The notes beneath the pieces were generated by a model. The model worked only from the letters and a program-made list of their open reading frames with translations. It was not told where the DNA came from and made no database searches. 64,000 nucleotides of DNA. Source: Mucor racemosus (Eukaryota; Mucoromycota; Mucoromycetes; Mucorales; Mucoraceae). The stretch is from the NCBI GenBank assembly GCA_027405735.1, contig JAPEHQ010000011.1, forward strand, positions 1,054,001 through 1,118,000, written 5' to 3'. Numbering within the stretch: position 1 is the stretch's first letter; every line of letters begins with the position of its first letter. Shown one piece after another: positions 47,361 through 59,449 of this stretch. Position numbers and translations under genes: made by a program.

Positions 47361-50300
47361 ATGTCTTCATTAACAGCATCGCCACTACAAAATAGCAAGG
47401 ATTATGGTGGATCATTTATACACAGTTACGGGTCGAAAACCTTTATTAGGCCTAAAATAGATGATGTGTTGGATGCTGTTGCACAAGCTAAATTCAATGA
47501 GAAGAAATGGGTTTGGGTACAAGATGACAAGGAAGGTTACGTGAGATGTCATGTTATTAAAGAAGAGGAAGATTCAGAAGTTGAAGTGGAATATGAGCAA
47601 GGAGGGGTAAGGATAAAAAGGCAAAGAAAAAAAAAAGAAATTGCATAAATTGACGTGCATTCTTTTATAGACTGCCACCATCCCTCAATCAAGAATACAG
47701 CCTATGAATCCACCTAAATTTGACATGGTAGATGATATGGCTGAATTAACACATTTGAATGAACCTTCCGTTATCCATAATCTCACTGTTCGATACAAAG
47801 CAAATCATGTTTATGTAAGACAACGTGATGATTCTATAGCCATAACCAACTAATAGCGTGTATATTGTGATAGACTTACTCTGGCCTCTTTTTAGTGGCA
47901 GTAAATCCTTATAGAAATCTTCCTATTTATACTGAAAATTATATCCAATCCTACAAGGGTAAAAGACGTGGTGAAATGCCACCTCACATATATGCTGTAG
48001 CAGATCAAGCTTACCATGACATGGTTCAAGACAAAGAAAACCAATCTATTCTCATTACTGGTGAATCCGGCGCAGGCAAAACTGAAAATACCAAAATTGT
48101 TATTCAATATCTCACAGCAGTTGCAGCCACCACCAGTAAAAAATCAGCTTCCGTAGAGCAACAAGTGAATCGACTTCAGAATCAAATTTTACAAGCTAAT
48201 CCTGTACTTGAATCATTTGGTAATGCACAGACTATTCGTAACAATAACTCATCCAGATTTGTAAGTATAAAAATTTCCGGATTATGTGAGGGGGGGTTTA
48301 CTAAATATGTATGCAAATTTAAGGGTAAATTCATTCGAATTGAATTCAATAATAGAGCTCAAATTTGTGGTGCAAATATTGAATGGTATTTACTTGAAAA
48401 AACAAGAGTACATCAACAGACTTCAGAAGAGAGAAACTATCACATATTCTATCAGTTATTAGAAGCAAATGAAGAGATAAAAAGTATGTATCATTATATT
48501 TCATATTGAGCGATTATTTATAAATTTATCTATAGAACAGCTTTTATTGGATGGAGATGTCAATAGCTACAATTTTATCAAGCATTCAAACAAAAGAATT
48601 GAAGGCGTAGATGATGCTGAAGAATATCAAAAGCTATCTGTAAGTATACCATTTATTAAAAGCATTGCAAATTACTGAAAATCAACTGTAGAAATCTTTG
48701 GATATTATGGGATTGGAAGAAAAAGAAAAATTCGACCTTTTTAGAATAGTTGCTGCCATACTTCATTTAGGCAATATTACCGTAACTGATTATCGAGATA
48801 GAGCAGATATCAAGGATTTTGCTGCTGTTGAACGAGTGTGTCATTTATTAGGTATTTCCGCTGAAGAATTTAAAAAGAGTTTGTTGGCTCCTCGAATCAA
48901 GGCAGGTAGAGATTGGGTTACTCAAGCCAAATCACCAGCTCAAGTAGTTGCAAGTATCGATGCACTTGCAAAGACTTTATATGAAAGAAATTTCGCTCAT
49001 CTCGTTGAAAGAATTAACAAGGCAATTGATGGACATAAATCAAAAGTTACTTTGGGCTTTATTGGTGTCTTGGATATTGCAGGTTTTGAGATTTTTGAGT
49101 CGAATAGTTTTGAACAACTTTGTATCAATTATACAAATGAAAAGCTCCAACAATTCTTTAATCAAAACATGTTTGAATTGGAACAAGAAGAATACCAAAA
49201 AGAAAAAATTGATTGGAATTACATTGATTTTGGAAAAGATCTTCAACCAACCATCGATTTAATTGAAAAGACAAATGTAAGTTCGAAGAGCAATTCATTT
49301 CACAAAAAAAACCCCCCACTAAATAACATTATGTGCAGCCTGTTGGTATTTTGTCTTGCTTAGAAGAAGAATGTGTTGCTCCAAGAGGAAGTGATCAACG
49401 TTTCTTAGAAAAGCTTAATAAATTCTGCGATAAAGATAACCCAGATGCCAAATATAAAAGTACTCGATTCCAAGATGGCTTCATTCTCAAACACTATGCC
49501 GGCGATGTTGAATATTCTGTTAATGGTTGGATTGAAAAGAACAAGGATCCTCTTAATGAAGACATTACTCGTTTATTAGCCAAATCTACACAAAAACATG
49601 TTGCTAATATTTTTGAAGACTATCTCTCAGATCAAGATGAAAAGATTTCTACAAAGCATAATTCTGGTGCTTCTGTACCTAATACACCTTCTACTTCATT
49701 TGCATCCATGCTTAAATTGAGAAAAGGCAGTGGTTCTTTCAGAACCGTAGGACAGCGTCATAAACAACAATTGCTCTCATTGATGAATACGTTGCATATG
49801 ACACATCCTCATTTTGTGCGTTGTATTTTGCCTAATGACCGTAAATACCCAGGCGAGATTCAAACAAAGCTCGTATTGGATCAACTAAGATGTAATGGTG
49901 TCCTTGAAGGTATTCGTATTTGTAGAAAAGGCTTTCCCAATCGTTTGTCGTTTGATGATTTCAGAAAGCGTTATCAAGTATTTTGTCCCGATTTAATGGA
50001 TCGTAATGCCTTTATCGATGGTAGAACAGCCTGTCAAATGTTGGTGAAACAAATGAATTTGGCAAATGAAAGCTATCAAATTGGTACTACCAAGATCTTT
50101 TTCAAAGCAACAGTGGTATGTATTTGATAAAATATTGGCCGTAATCAATCTCTAACATCTTTTCAAAATAGCTTGCCTCATTGGAAGAGCTTCGTGATAA
50201 CAAATTAAGCGCGTGTATTACCCAATTCCAAGCCATGTGTCGTGGTAGAATGGCCCGTCAATACCAAACAAGATTTTCTCGTCAAACTGATGCTATTCGG

Positions 50301-51336
50301 GTCATGCAACGTAACGCTCGAATTTATGTTTCATTGCGTGAATGGCCCTGGTGGAAGATTTATGCCAAGCTCAAGCCCTTGAATGCTGCTTACCGTGTGG
50401 ACAGTCAAATGCGCGAAAAAGAACAAAAGATCAACTCGTTGGAGGGAGAACTTAAGGAGCAGCAAGATATGATTGCAGAGCTTATGAGCAGAAACCAAGA
50501 ACTGGAAAGCGAGCATTCTGATTTCAAGGAACTCATCATGGCAGAGCAAAATATTATCCGAGAATTAGAAGAAAGTAAAGATGATTTGGTTCGAAAATTC
50601 ACATCATCTGAAGAACGTGTGGAAGAATTGGAGCAAGAACTTCAGGAGAAATCAGTGCTTGTGGAGGAGCAGCAAAAAACCATAGACTCTCAAGCAGAAG
50701 AAATAGAACAACTCAATACCCAAGTTGACACATCCAAACTTGTCCAGGATCGTCTTAATAACGAGTTAGAATCACTGAGAGGACAAGTACAAGATTCAAC
50801 AGATCAATTAGCTATTGTAAGTGAAGAAAAGGGATCCATTGAACAAACAATTGCTAGATTGCGAGAAGAAGTCGACAAGAGTATAACCAATTTGAATACA
50901 TTGGAAGAAACTGTAGGCTCTCAAAGCGATAAAATCGAAGCACTAGAAACAGGCAACAAAGAATACGAAAAAAGTATTTCAGCTCAAAATGCAGAAATTG
51001 AGGAATTGAAAGAAGCATTGCGTCAAAGTCAAGAGAATGAAAAGAAATCTCAACAAGAAAGTGCTGCTCGTGAAGCAGAATTACATGAGCTTAAATCATC
51101 GTTAGATACTGAAACAAAGTCAAGAAAAGCTTGGGAATCCAAATATGCTCATCTCAAAGAAGATTGGGATGCTTTAACAGATCTAGTCAGAGCAGAATCT
51201 GAACAAGCAAAGGCTAAAATGTCAAGGTAATGTTCTAAATCAATGGTTGTAAAGAGATGAAATGTCCTAACCTTTTGTTTGTTGTAGATTCGATCAAGTG
51301 TTGAGTGGTTTAAAGTTTATTCAGACTTCTGAATAA
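47361..51336 (+). CDS. Class II myosin heavy chain with short tail
   Basis: Actin motor of the contractile-ring type. Nine exons: 47361-47606, 47671-47814, 47874-48260, 48324-48483, 48536-48639, 48692-49276, 49339-50115, 50172-51226, 51288-51336; 1168 residues. SH3-like N-terminus ([14 protein letters not shown]), P-loop [12 protein letters not shown] (about 193-204), switch I NNNSSRFG, switch [11 protein letters not shown], and SH1 region [19 protein letters not shown]. One clear IQ motif ([15 protein letters not shown]) and a second degenerate one precede [13 protein letters not shown]. The coiled coil (about 880-1150) is only about 280 residues, against roughly 700 or more in S. pombe Myo2 and longer in most myosin II. 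The intron at 48261-48323 is a multiple of three without stops. The gene is real; the short rod is the odd feature. Confidence 0.93.
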
Positions 51337-53441
51337 ATTCTGTATATCCCCCACTCCTCTACATATTTAACATTCTTGATTAATAGAAATATTCCTCTAA
51401 AGCACATTTCCATTTTAAAAAAAATTCATTATAAATATCTTTGTCAAACACTTTGTTGTTTAGAAAAGCTAATATTAATAAAACATTACACGTTGCTGTA
51501 TAAAAATACGTTGATGCTCAAATGTATTTATCATTTCAATGCAACGCTCCGCAATTCCACACCTGTATATCATGCTTTATACCACATTTGATGTCAAAGT
51601 GTGCCTAGATGAGGTTTGAACATCATAATAGCAATCTACTGCGGTAATTTGATCTTTTACAACAAATATGCCCTCAATAGATAGAGCTTAAAGATGCATA
51701 AATAACAGGTAACAAATATAAACTTAATAAAGCAAACTCGATGCACTATGCAATTGAAGCCTAACTCATTAGATTTACGGCTAATTTATTGCCCATTACA
51801 TATAATTTCGGGCTCGAGACACTACGAAATCATCATTTCCGTTCAAGGTACATTGGATAAATCATTTCTGATCAACTTTCAACATCATTTTTTTTCAATG
51901 AAAAATCGACCATTTTCATCGATTTTTCCCTTACCTCCATAGGCAAAAAAATTGAAAAATTTGTTCAACAATTTTTTGGCTCCAAAATTGGCATTTTTTA
52001 GTAAGGTGTTTATAAGTAGTATATGATTGAAATAACGCATTTTTTCATTTTGTATTATTTATTTGGATTTTATTTATTGAGAAATGTATGTTAATTTAGA
52101 ATGGCTGATTTTCTGTTTTTTGATGATTTGTCAACGTAGACCCATTCAATTAAAATAGTAATTATACCATCTGATAGAGCGCTTTATTTTCTATTAAAAG
52201 GCTCAGCTTAGTGTTTCGATAGAAAAAAAATTGGTATAGAAATTGACATGAAAGCAAATTTTTGGATCAAATTGATTTGGAAATCAGAATCTTGAAAATC
52301 GGTGTTTCAATTTCCGAGTATCGCTGAAATGCTGAAAATTGATTTCAAAATACTGTAATTCATGATGAAAGGGATGGACAAATAGCGGTTTCACATACTA
52401 TAAAGATGAATATTCGATAAAATTGTTAATAGTAATTTTGCCATAGGTATTTTTTTTTGGCCAATTTCATCTTATATTATAGGAAATTGACTATTTCTCT
52501 TCCTGAAAAATATCAAATGTTTCTACATCTGAACCAGCAATGGACATTGAGAATCAGTGGAAGTAATTGCAATGTTGATTCACTACTTTACACAACAATT
52601 AAAATGTATTAAATGCCATAGATATACTAAGTTGCTGTGAACTCAGCATGTATAATAGTGCGCAATCATGTTTATAAGATTCTGTACTGGCTCAATTGAC
52701 ACTAGTTTCTGAACTAAACATCATAATCAGAATGTAATACACTACTAGCATATCTCCGCGATAAAAGACGGTACTATAACAAATCTTTACTGCTGCAAAA
52801 AATATGTGATACTGCGTGATTTATGCCATTGTAATTGCACCAACATTTAAATACATTACAAAGACGAAACCCGGGAAAGAGAATAACATTGGCCGGTAGA
52901 AGGTTCTCTTTTAGAGCAAAAGAAAACATATTTACACGAGCCATCACGAGCTGTAACTGGGTTAAAACATCTTTTTATGATTGGCGAGATTTGTTATGAT
53001 TTATAAAAAATTTTGACTCATTTCAAAACAAGATGTCGGGTTGTTTACCTGTCCCGATTTGTAGTTGTATAACAGTCAGTCTCCATATACTAACGAACAA
53101 CATTCGAGAAAACAAGACGAATTGTCTTTATAAATAAATACCCCTTTTTTATTAAACCACAAGCAAGTTATTAGGGATAACAAAGGGGACAAGTTTCAGA
53201 CGAAACCAACATTTTGTATTGATTTAAAAATCCGGACAAATTAATATCCTACCAAGGTTTTATAGCCTAGCATTCAAAGGAGCCTGTACTACACATACGG
53301 AAAAAACCGACTACCCCCCGCAAATCTTTTTCTTTTTCGCTTGTTTCTTTTTTTCATTTTTTATTTTTTTATTTTCTGTAATTAGCCCCCCTCCTTGCCT
53401 TCTTTTTTGTAAATAAACCCACAGTATAATTAAAAAAGAAG
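51337..53441. other. Intergenic between myosin and MDM34
   Basis: AT-rich spacer of 2.1 kb. No gene or repeat partner recognised. Pyrimidine-rich sequence at 53326-53408 directly upstream of MDM34 probably marks its promoter and 5' UTR. Confidence 0.45.
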
Positions 53442-55083
53442 ATGGCCTTTCGATTCAACTGGCCTGAATTCGACCAAGAATTTTATGTCGAAGCAAAATC
53501 ACAATTAGAAACTGCAATGAATAAAGGCAATAAGCCTTCCGTCATTGTTGACCATATCACTGTTAAGGAATTAAATATGGGTACACAGGTAATAGAATCA
53601 ACTATTTCAACATGGAATTACATATTAACCGCTATAAAATAGCCTCCAGAATTGGAAATACTCGAAATTGGTGAGCTTGGAAACGACAAATTCCGGGGTA
53701 TTTTCAAGTTGAATTACGCTGGCGATGCTTATATTGAAGTACAAACCAAAGTTCAAGTAAGTTTTGTAATAAAGCATGTTGATATCGATTAGATGACTCA
53801 TAAAGCAGTGTCTTTTTTTTCCCTGATAGGCAAATCCAATGCATGCTAAAGTCTCTGAATTACCTCGTCACTCCCGTCCTAGTATCTTGGCTGCTGATCA
53901 ACCATTAGTAGTTCCTATGATTCTTCGTATCAGCGATCTCAAGCTACGAGGAATTGTTGTACTGGTCGTATCAAAAACAAAAGGAGTAACTCTTGTTTTT
54001 AAAAATGATCCATTAGAGAGTATTCGCGTTAGCTCTACTTTTGATAGTGTCTCGATTCTCCGAGATTTCTTACAACGTCAAATTGAAGCACAATTACGAA
54101 ACCTGCTTCAGGAAGATTTACCTGTGATGATTCACAACTTGAGTTTAAGATATATTCAATCTGAAGAAGAGAAAAAGAAGCGAAAAGAACAAGAAGAAAG
54201 ACAACAAAAATTGTTACAACAACAAAAACAAGAAAGATTATCCATATCTTCTGAACCTCCTTTTCCAATGCGTCGTGCATTTTCTAGTTGGTCTATGGCT
54301 AGTACACCTTTTACAGCTCCATTAATGCGTGCTAGATCAAGTACATATTATAGCGATGATCTCACAATACCGGAACTTGATGCAAATTATCCTCTTACAC
54401 CTCGATCTCAACCTAGCAGTATCTGCACACCACTCACAGGAACATTTGATTTAGATGATGAATATGGCTGCTTCGATGAATTTTGTACTAGTCCTACCAC
54501 AACAGTAGGATTCGGTTCTTTCTCGGATGTTGCTTATGAAAAGAGTATCAGCAACACTAATTCAGCAGGTGTCTGCAGGACAGCGCCTATGACGGCAGCT
54601 AACCTTTTCACACATAATCGTCAATACAATAATACCAATGGTAACATCAATCAATTGGGTATCAGTCCATTGTTATATAAAGAATACCATCCCATGGCAG
54701 CAATGATGTACGCAGCACAACAAGATACTTTATCAGAAACTGGCTTATCCACGCCCTCCATGGCGGACATTTACAGTGAAGCTGATGCTCCTTGGTACGC
54801 TGTAGAGGGTCCCGAATTAGGTCCATCTCATATTGCTTCAACAGAAACTGCCTTTATGGATGATAAAATGATCATCTTGAAGCCTTCAGAAAATAACATG
54901 GCAGCTAAACTATCACTGCTGACAAGTGTCAACTATACCTTATCACCTCTGACAGAGTCGATATCAAACTTTACCTTTCGTAGTCTGCCGCATGTTAAAA
55001 AGTCAAACAGTACTTTACTGCGAAACAAAAAGGTACCAAAAAGACGTATTACAAGATTGAATATGTCTGTGCCTCGCCTTTAA
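53442..55083 (+). CDS. MDM34: Mdm34, ERMES complex outer-membrane subunit
   Basis: Subunit of the ER-mitochondria encounter structure (with Mmm1, Mdm10, Mdm12), where SMP domains move phospholipids. Exons 53442-53588, 53643-53756 and 53830-55083; 504 residues. The N-terminus [10 protein letters not shown] followed by [18 protein letters not shown] and [19 protein letters not shown] is diagnostic of Mdm34. The SMP domain covers about 1-215 and ends at [15 protein letters not shown]. After it comes a Glu/Lys/Gln helix and a long Ser/Thr/Pro-rich region, probably disordered, ending in a basic segment ([12 protein letters not shown]). Length is in the fungal range. Confidence 0.95.
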
Positions 55084-55829
55084 AAAAGAAGGCTAGTAGC
55101 AATTTATTTATTAGATTTATAGTATATAGAAATTAAAATATCCCCCCCTCCTTTTTCCTTGTTTTTAAGAAAATTAAACAAATAAAAAAACTTGTACATT
55201 CATTTATAAAATTTAATACTATACCCAAACATAATGTATCGGCGTATAAAGCCACTGCCAGAGAAGTCAATGATAAATATTTTCATGCATTGTTTCTGCA
55301 AAAAAAATGATGGAATATCCTGCAAATATATGCTAGGAATGTGATATACATATATATCAAATGCCATTGTTGATCTCAAATCTTAAAAGTTTTGTACACC
55401 TTTAATTGTACTCACGCCAGGTAATGACTCATTAGGTACCATAAGCAATTTATTATTATAAAATATATATGAAATGAGTTCATAATTACATCGCTTGGGA
55501 AAGATATCAAATGTGTTTTTGCTTTTCAAGGAACATTTACTACAGTTTGCAATATTTTTTTAAACGTGTATATACGCAAATTATCGATGAATTATTGTCA
55601 TGATTTGCATAATATTTATACAGTATTCCGTGAGGTCGATCTGCGGTGTGTTTTTCGTTCCAATAATTTATATATACATTTGTGCGTTCAACTTACAACC
55701 ATCAGCTGTCATAATATTTATATAATGCTGATCATCGTATTTGGTTTATCAATAAATTCAACGCTGAAATACCGTAAATCAACGCTTTTTCATAATGATC
55801 GTATTAATCTCGCATATGCAGTGTACCGT
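55084..55829. other. Spacer after MDM34
   Basis: 3' flank of MDM34 (AATAAAAA near 55181) and AT-rich sequence with no recognised gene. Confidence 0.4.
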
Positions 55830-56215
55830 ATATCTCTTGAAAGACTCGAAAACACGGCTTTTTCCTTAAAAACTGGATCCGACTTTTTCATCCCTACCTT
55901 ACTTTTTTTTTCATTAAATAGTACCAAGATAAAATTATATGTCAATGTACCTGAGATATTCGACTTTGATTTAAAAACGCGTATCCTGAAATATCCTACC
56001 TCTAGCAATTAATATAACCTTTTTAGTGCTAATGTTTCAAAAATTTTCAGATATTTCACTGCTAAAATTGGAAGCTTTGAGCCTTCATATTTCTACAAAC
56101 AATTAAGCTATACTAACATTTCTTAATAATAAAACTTACTTTTTTTGAAGCACTCTATAACATATTTTAGTATAAAAAAATTCTGAGCACTTTTTTTTTT
56201 TTTCATTTTAACATT
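55830..56215 (-). repeat. R1 dispersed repeat, fragment F (3' end)
   Basis: Minus-strand match to the R1 3' part, including TTCATCCCTACCTTACTTTT and AAGCTATACTAACATTTC. Homology stops in a T/A tract at about 56215. R2 follows from 56370, as at copy C. Confidence 0.75.
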
Positions 56216-56369
56216 CATTTTTCTACCAGAAAAACCGTCTGTCATATCATACATTCATTAAAAAATTGGAAAAACGAGCCCGTAGAGCGACTCCGTAATT
56301 TAGCATAACAAGATTAAACTACTAACTCTATTATACTGTGACATATCCAAAAGGTATTTGTTTTTTCTG

Positions 56370-56942
56370 TATTTAACCACGTGCAATCTGAAAATTCAGA
56401 CTTTGTAGCGGACATTTTCGGGGCTCATTTTATCCTTACCAACATTCATGATTTTGATCAAAGAACAGAAAAATCAATTTTTGATACCAAAATCAACGTT
56501 TAAATATACTACATTATGAGAGTAAATTGTAACCATAACTAATACACATTTTATAAAAGCTTAATATTAAATGTTAAGTAATGAAACTTTGTACTTTTGG
56601 CCCAAAAATAGTTTTTTGATTAAAGGATTTTCTTGTAATATTTTACAATAAAAATGTTTATTATTTTTTATTGAGCAAATAGAGCGCTAAATTCTGTATA
56701 TGTGTATACTTTTTGTTTTCATAATTGGTAGTATAATTAACTCTAGATTTGCAAAACCAGAAAAAAAAAATTAAAAAATGTCAAAATTGATGATCTGGAC
56801 AAAAATAATTTTCTAAATTAATATTCCGCTTATAAGCCTTGTAAGTCTTAGAAATAAGAGATTTTATAATGCTTGAGAACTTTTTCAAGAATTTACGATG
56901 CTGTACCCACTTGCTTCAAGCTTATTACTATAATCTTTATAC
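56370..56942 (+). repeat. R2 repeat, copy 2
   Basis: Second copy of the roughly 572-bp repeat at 31904-32475, same orientation. Differences are scattered substitutions. No coding frame or terminal repeats seen. Confidence 0.85.
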
Positions 56943-57138
56943 TGTAGATCTGAGCTCTCTCTCCACATTATTATGGCCGACCTGTGCTGCACAAGATGAT
57001 TTCATTGTGCCCACTGAATGAATATGGTTAAAAAGATAACAATATGCACATGGGTACAACAAAAGAAACTGCACACTAGCACAACGCTAACCCTCCTGTA
57101 TGTGTAGAATTATATATTCTGTTCGTGTGTATAACATT

Positions 57139-58314
57139 TGCAGTGGAATTACATACTAAAAACGCTTGATAACAATAAAACAACCTAAATTCTAAGTGTC
57201 GCTCATAAAATATGATGCCACTTGAAATAGAAAACGACAATAATAAACAAACGCTTCAATTGAACACAATAATAAACGCATGCTAAAAATATAAAATACC
57301 TTTTTTTAACCATACATGTCGTGTAGATGATAGCACCCTTGATCACGGCGCAATCAATTACACAAATGGCATATATATCAAAACAGGATTCTATCCAAAT
57401 CAATAATAATAATTGTGGAACAGGTAGAGATATTCACGAAAAAAAAGTATAAAAAAAACAATAGGAATTCGACTAGATAACGTTAGGCTTTTATTATCAA
57501 GTAGAACTTAATTGACTCTTCTTTGAAAGGAAGATGTCCTTCTATTTATACACAATTTCTAATCTATATTATAAATCAATGAGAAAAAATAGGAACATGC
57601 CATTTCCATAATCTACCCGATATCTTTAGGTCCTGATTTTATCATGAATGAAATCAGGCCATATTGAATAATGGTGTATTTATGATTCAGGTCAATAATT
57701 ATAATTTGCTAGGATCCACATCTCGGTTATAAGATTACTTGCTGTATCAATCAGACATGTCAAATCAAAGTAATTCCTGATTTATCCCAGCGGTAATTCA
57801 AGCTAGACACCAGATGAAATGGAGATCTAAATGGATGTAATCCACAATAATAAACAAAGATATCAATTTAGTCAACTACTCATCTATATTGAAGTTGCAC
57901 TATCAATATAAATAAGATTCAAGCATATAAAAAGTACCCCTTTATTCAAGGTTACATAAAATAGATACAGTATAACAATAATAAAAAAACAATCATTTCC
58001 CAAAAGGTCGATATTGTCACACTTGGCATCAATCCCTTATGGTCAATGCTCTACCTGATTTACCCCTTAAAATATTAAATCAATAACAATGTATTCAAAA
58101 CTAGAAAATCACTAAATATACATCCATTTAAATCTGATGGTATCCAATATCCAAGTTCTCCAAATCACTATAAATACCCTCATACTTTTTCAATTATTTT
58201 AAATCTTCAGAAATCTTTTGTAATAAAAACTTTAGTTGATTATAATTGTATTTCTACTGTTTTTATTTTTTTATTTTTTTATTTTAGTAAACAACAACTT
58301 CGTTATTTACTACA
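57139..58314 (+). mobile_element. LTR, family L1, copy 1, interrupted by L3
   Basis: Matches the L1 solo LTR at 59916-60643 over its whole length once the 433-bp L3 insertion plus 5-bp duplication is removed (738 against 728 bp). Starts TGCAGTGGAATTACATAC and ends TTTACTACA. Flanking 5-mers (ACATT and AATTG) do not match, so a target duplication is not visible. It contains TATAAATACCCTC near the 3' part, a plausible promoter. Confidence 0.7.
57414..57846 (+). mobile_element. Solo LTR, family L3, nested in L1
   Basis: 433-bp unit with TG...CA ends (TGTGGAACAGG ... AATCCACA) and perfect 5-bp target duplications ATAAT at 57409-57413 and 57847-57851. The uninterrupted sequence is seen in the L1 copy at about 60170-60195. 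No internal genes, so it is a solo LTR. Confidence 0.85.
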
Positions 58315-58698
58315 AATTGTTCCATATCTCATAGGGAATGCTGTTCCAGTCTCCATATTTCTTCTATAAATGCTATGTTGCCATGAATGATAGGAACTGT
58401 CAACTTGAAATTAAGTAATTTATTTTAATTCCATACCAGATACTGTAAAATGGAAATCATAGTGTATCTTAACCACAAAGATTCAAGCCAGTGATCGCAA
58501 TTGAGCAGTGCGGGTATAAGCAAGCGAACGAGCCCTACTATGTTTGCGCTCGCATGAATTGTGCTTTTTTCAGGGTATTACTTGCTTTGGTTTTCTTGAT
58601 TAATTTTTTAGAGATTTCCTGCTTGGCGCTCGATGAAAACATTGACAGCTTGTTTGTATGTTTGCTCAAAACGCTTCAAACTGAAACAGACATACTTG
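58315..58698. other. Unassigned DNA between L1 and L2 units
   Basis: No match found elsewhere in the window. A short plus frame at 58491-58769 begins here with a hydrophobic stretch (FRVLLALVFLINFLEISCLA) and runs into the L2 unit. It has no recognised family and is probably not a gene. Confidence 0.35.
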
Positions 58699-59390
58699 TG
58701 TTGTATGCCACCAAGTACCATATCATGTTATCACCTTCTACAGTATTAATACATCTTCCAATCTATTGACTGCGACATGTATTGAAGTGCAAAGTCTTGA
58801 TATCAGATATAGAAAACTCCTAGCGTACTGAGTTTAATCCAGTAATTACCAAGAACGCTTGTGTTGTATTCCACCTACTAGTATCATACATTATCACCTT
58901 CTACAGTATCAATACATCTTACAATCTATTGACTACGACATGTATTGAAGTGCAAGTCTTGATATCGGATATAAGAAACTCCTAGCGTACCAAGTTTAAT
59001 CCAGTAATTACCAAGAACGCTTGGACCTCAATTATGACACCACATTATTTCATCCCAGCAGTTAACCAATCAAGTAGTTATCAAATCAACATCCAAGCAT
59101 ATTTAGCGCAGCATTGAAACAAGACAACTCACAAGCTCTGCAAGAACGGTTAAATTATGATTGATCCATTTCAATCCATAGATTACTATCAAACAGATCC
59201 AATGGTTCAATAGTGCCTTAAATTACATCTCAGGATCTCAATGTCAAATTAATATAAAAGGCCATATTTTTATATCTAAACAAACAATATCTTGTTTCTA
59301 TTATACAGTTGAATAAATAATTAATTACTCATTCTCTTTTAATGATATTCTTTTTTAAGTATTATTTATCAAACATGAAAATATACGACA
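58699..59390 (+). mobile_element. LTR, family L2, copy 2, with internal tandem duplication
   Basis: Starts TGTTGTATGCCACC, ends ATATACGACA, matching 33811-34339 in opposite orientation. The first 163 bp (58699-58861) are repeated at 58862-59024, and the remaining length equals the 529 bp of copy 1. Flanking 5-mers (ACTTG and CAACA) do not match. Confidence 0.65.
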
Positions 59391-59449
59391 CAACACGTGG
59401 TTTTATTGGACAGAAATATCATGTTTTGCGGATGGTTTCCTCAATTCAC

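Noticed and set aside
48948..49262. 104-codon frame overlapping the myosin motor
   Set aside because: Out-of-frame shadow; the real frame carries DIAGFEIFE and other myosin motifs.
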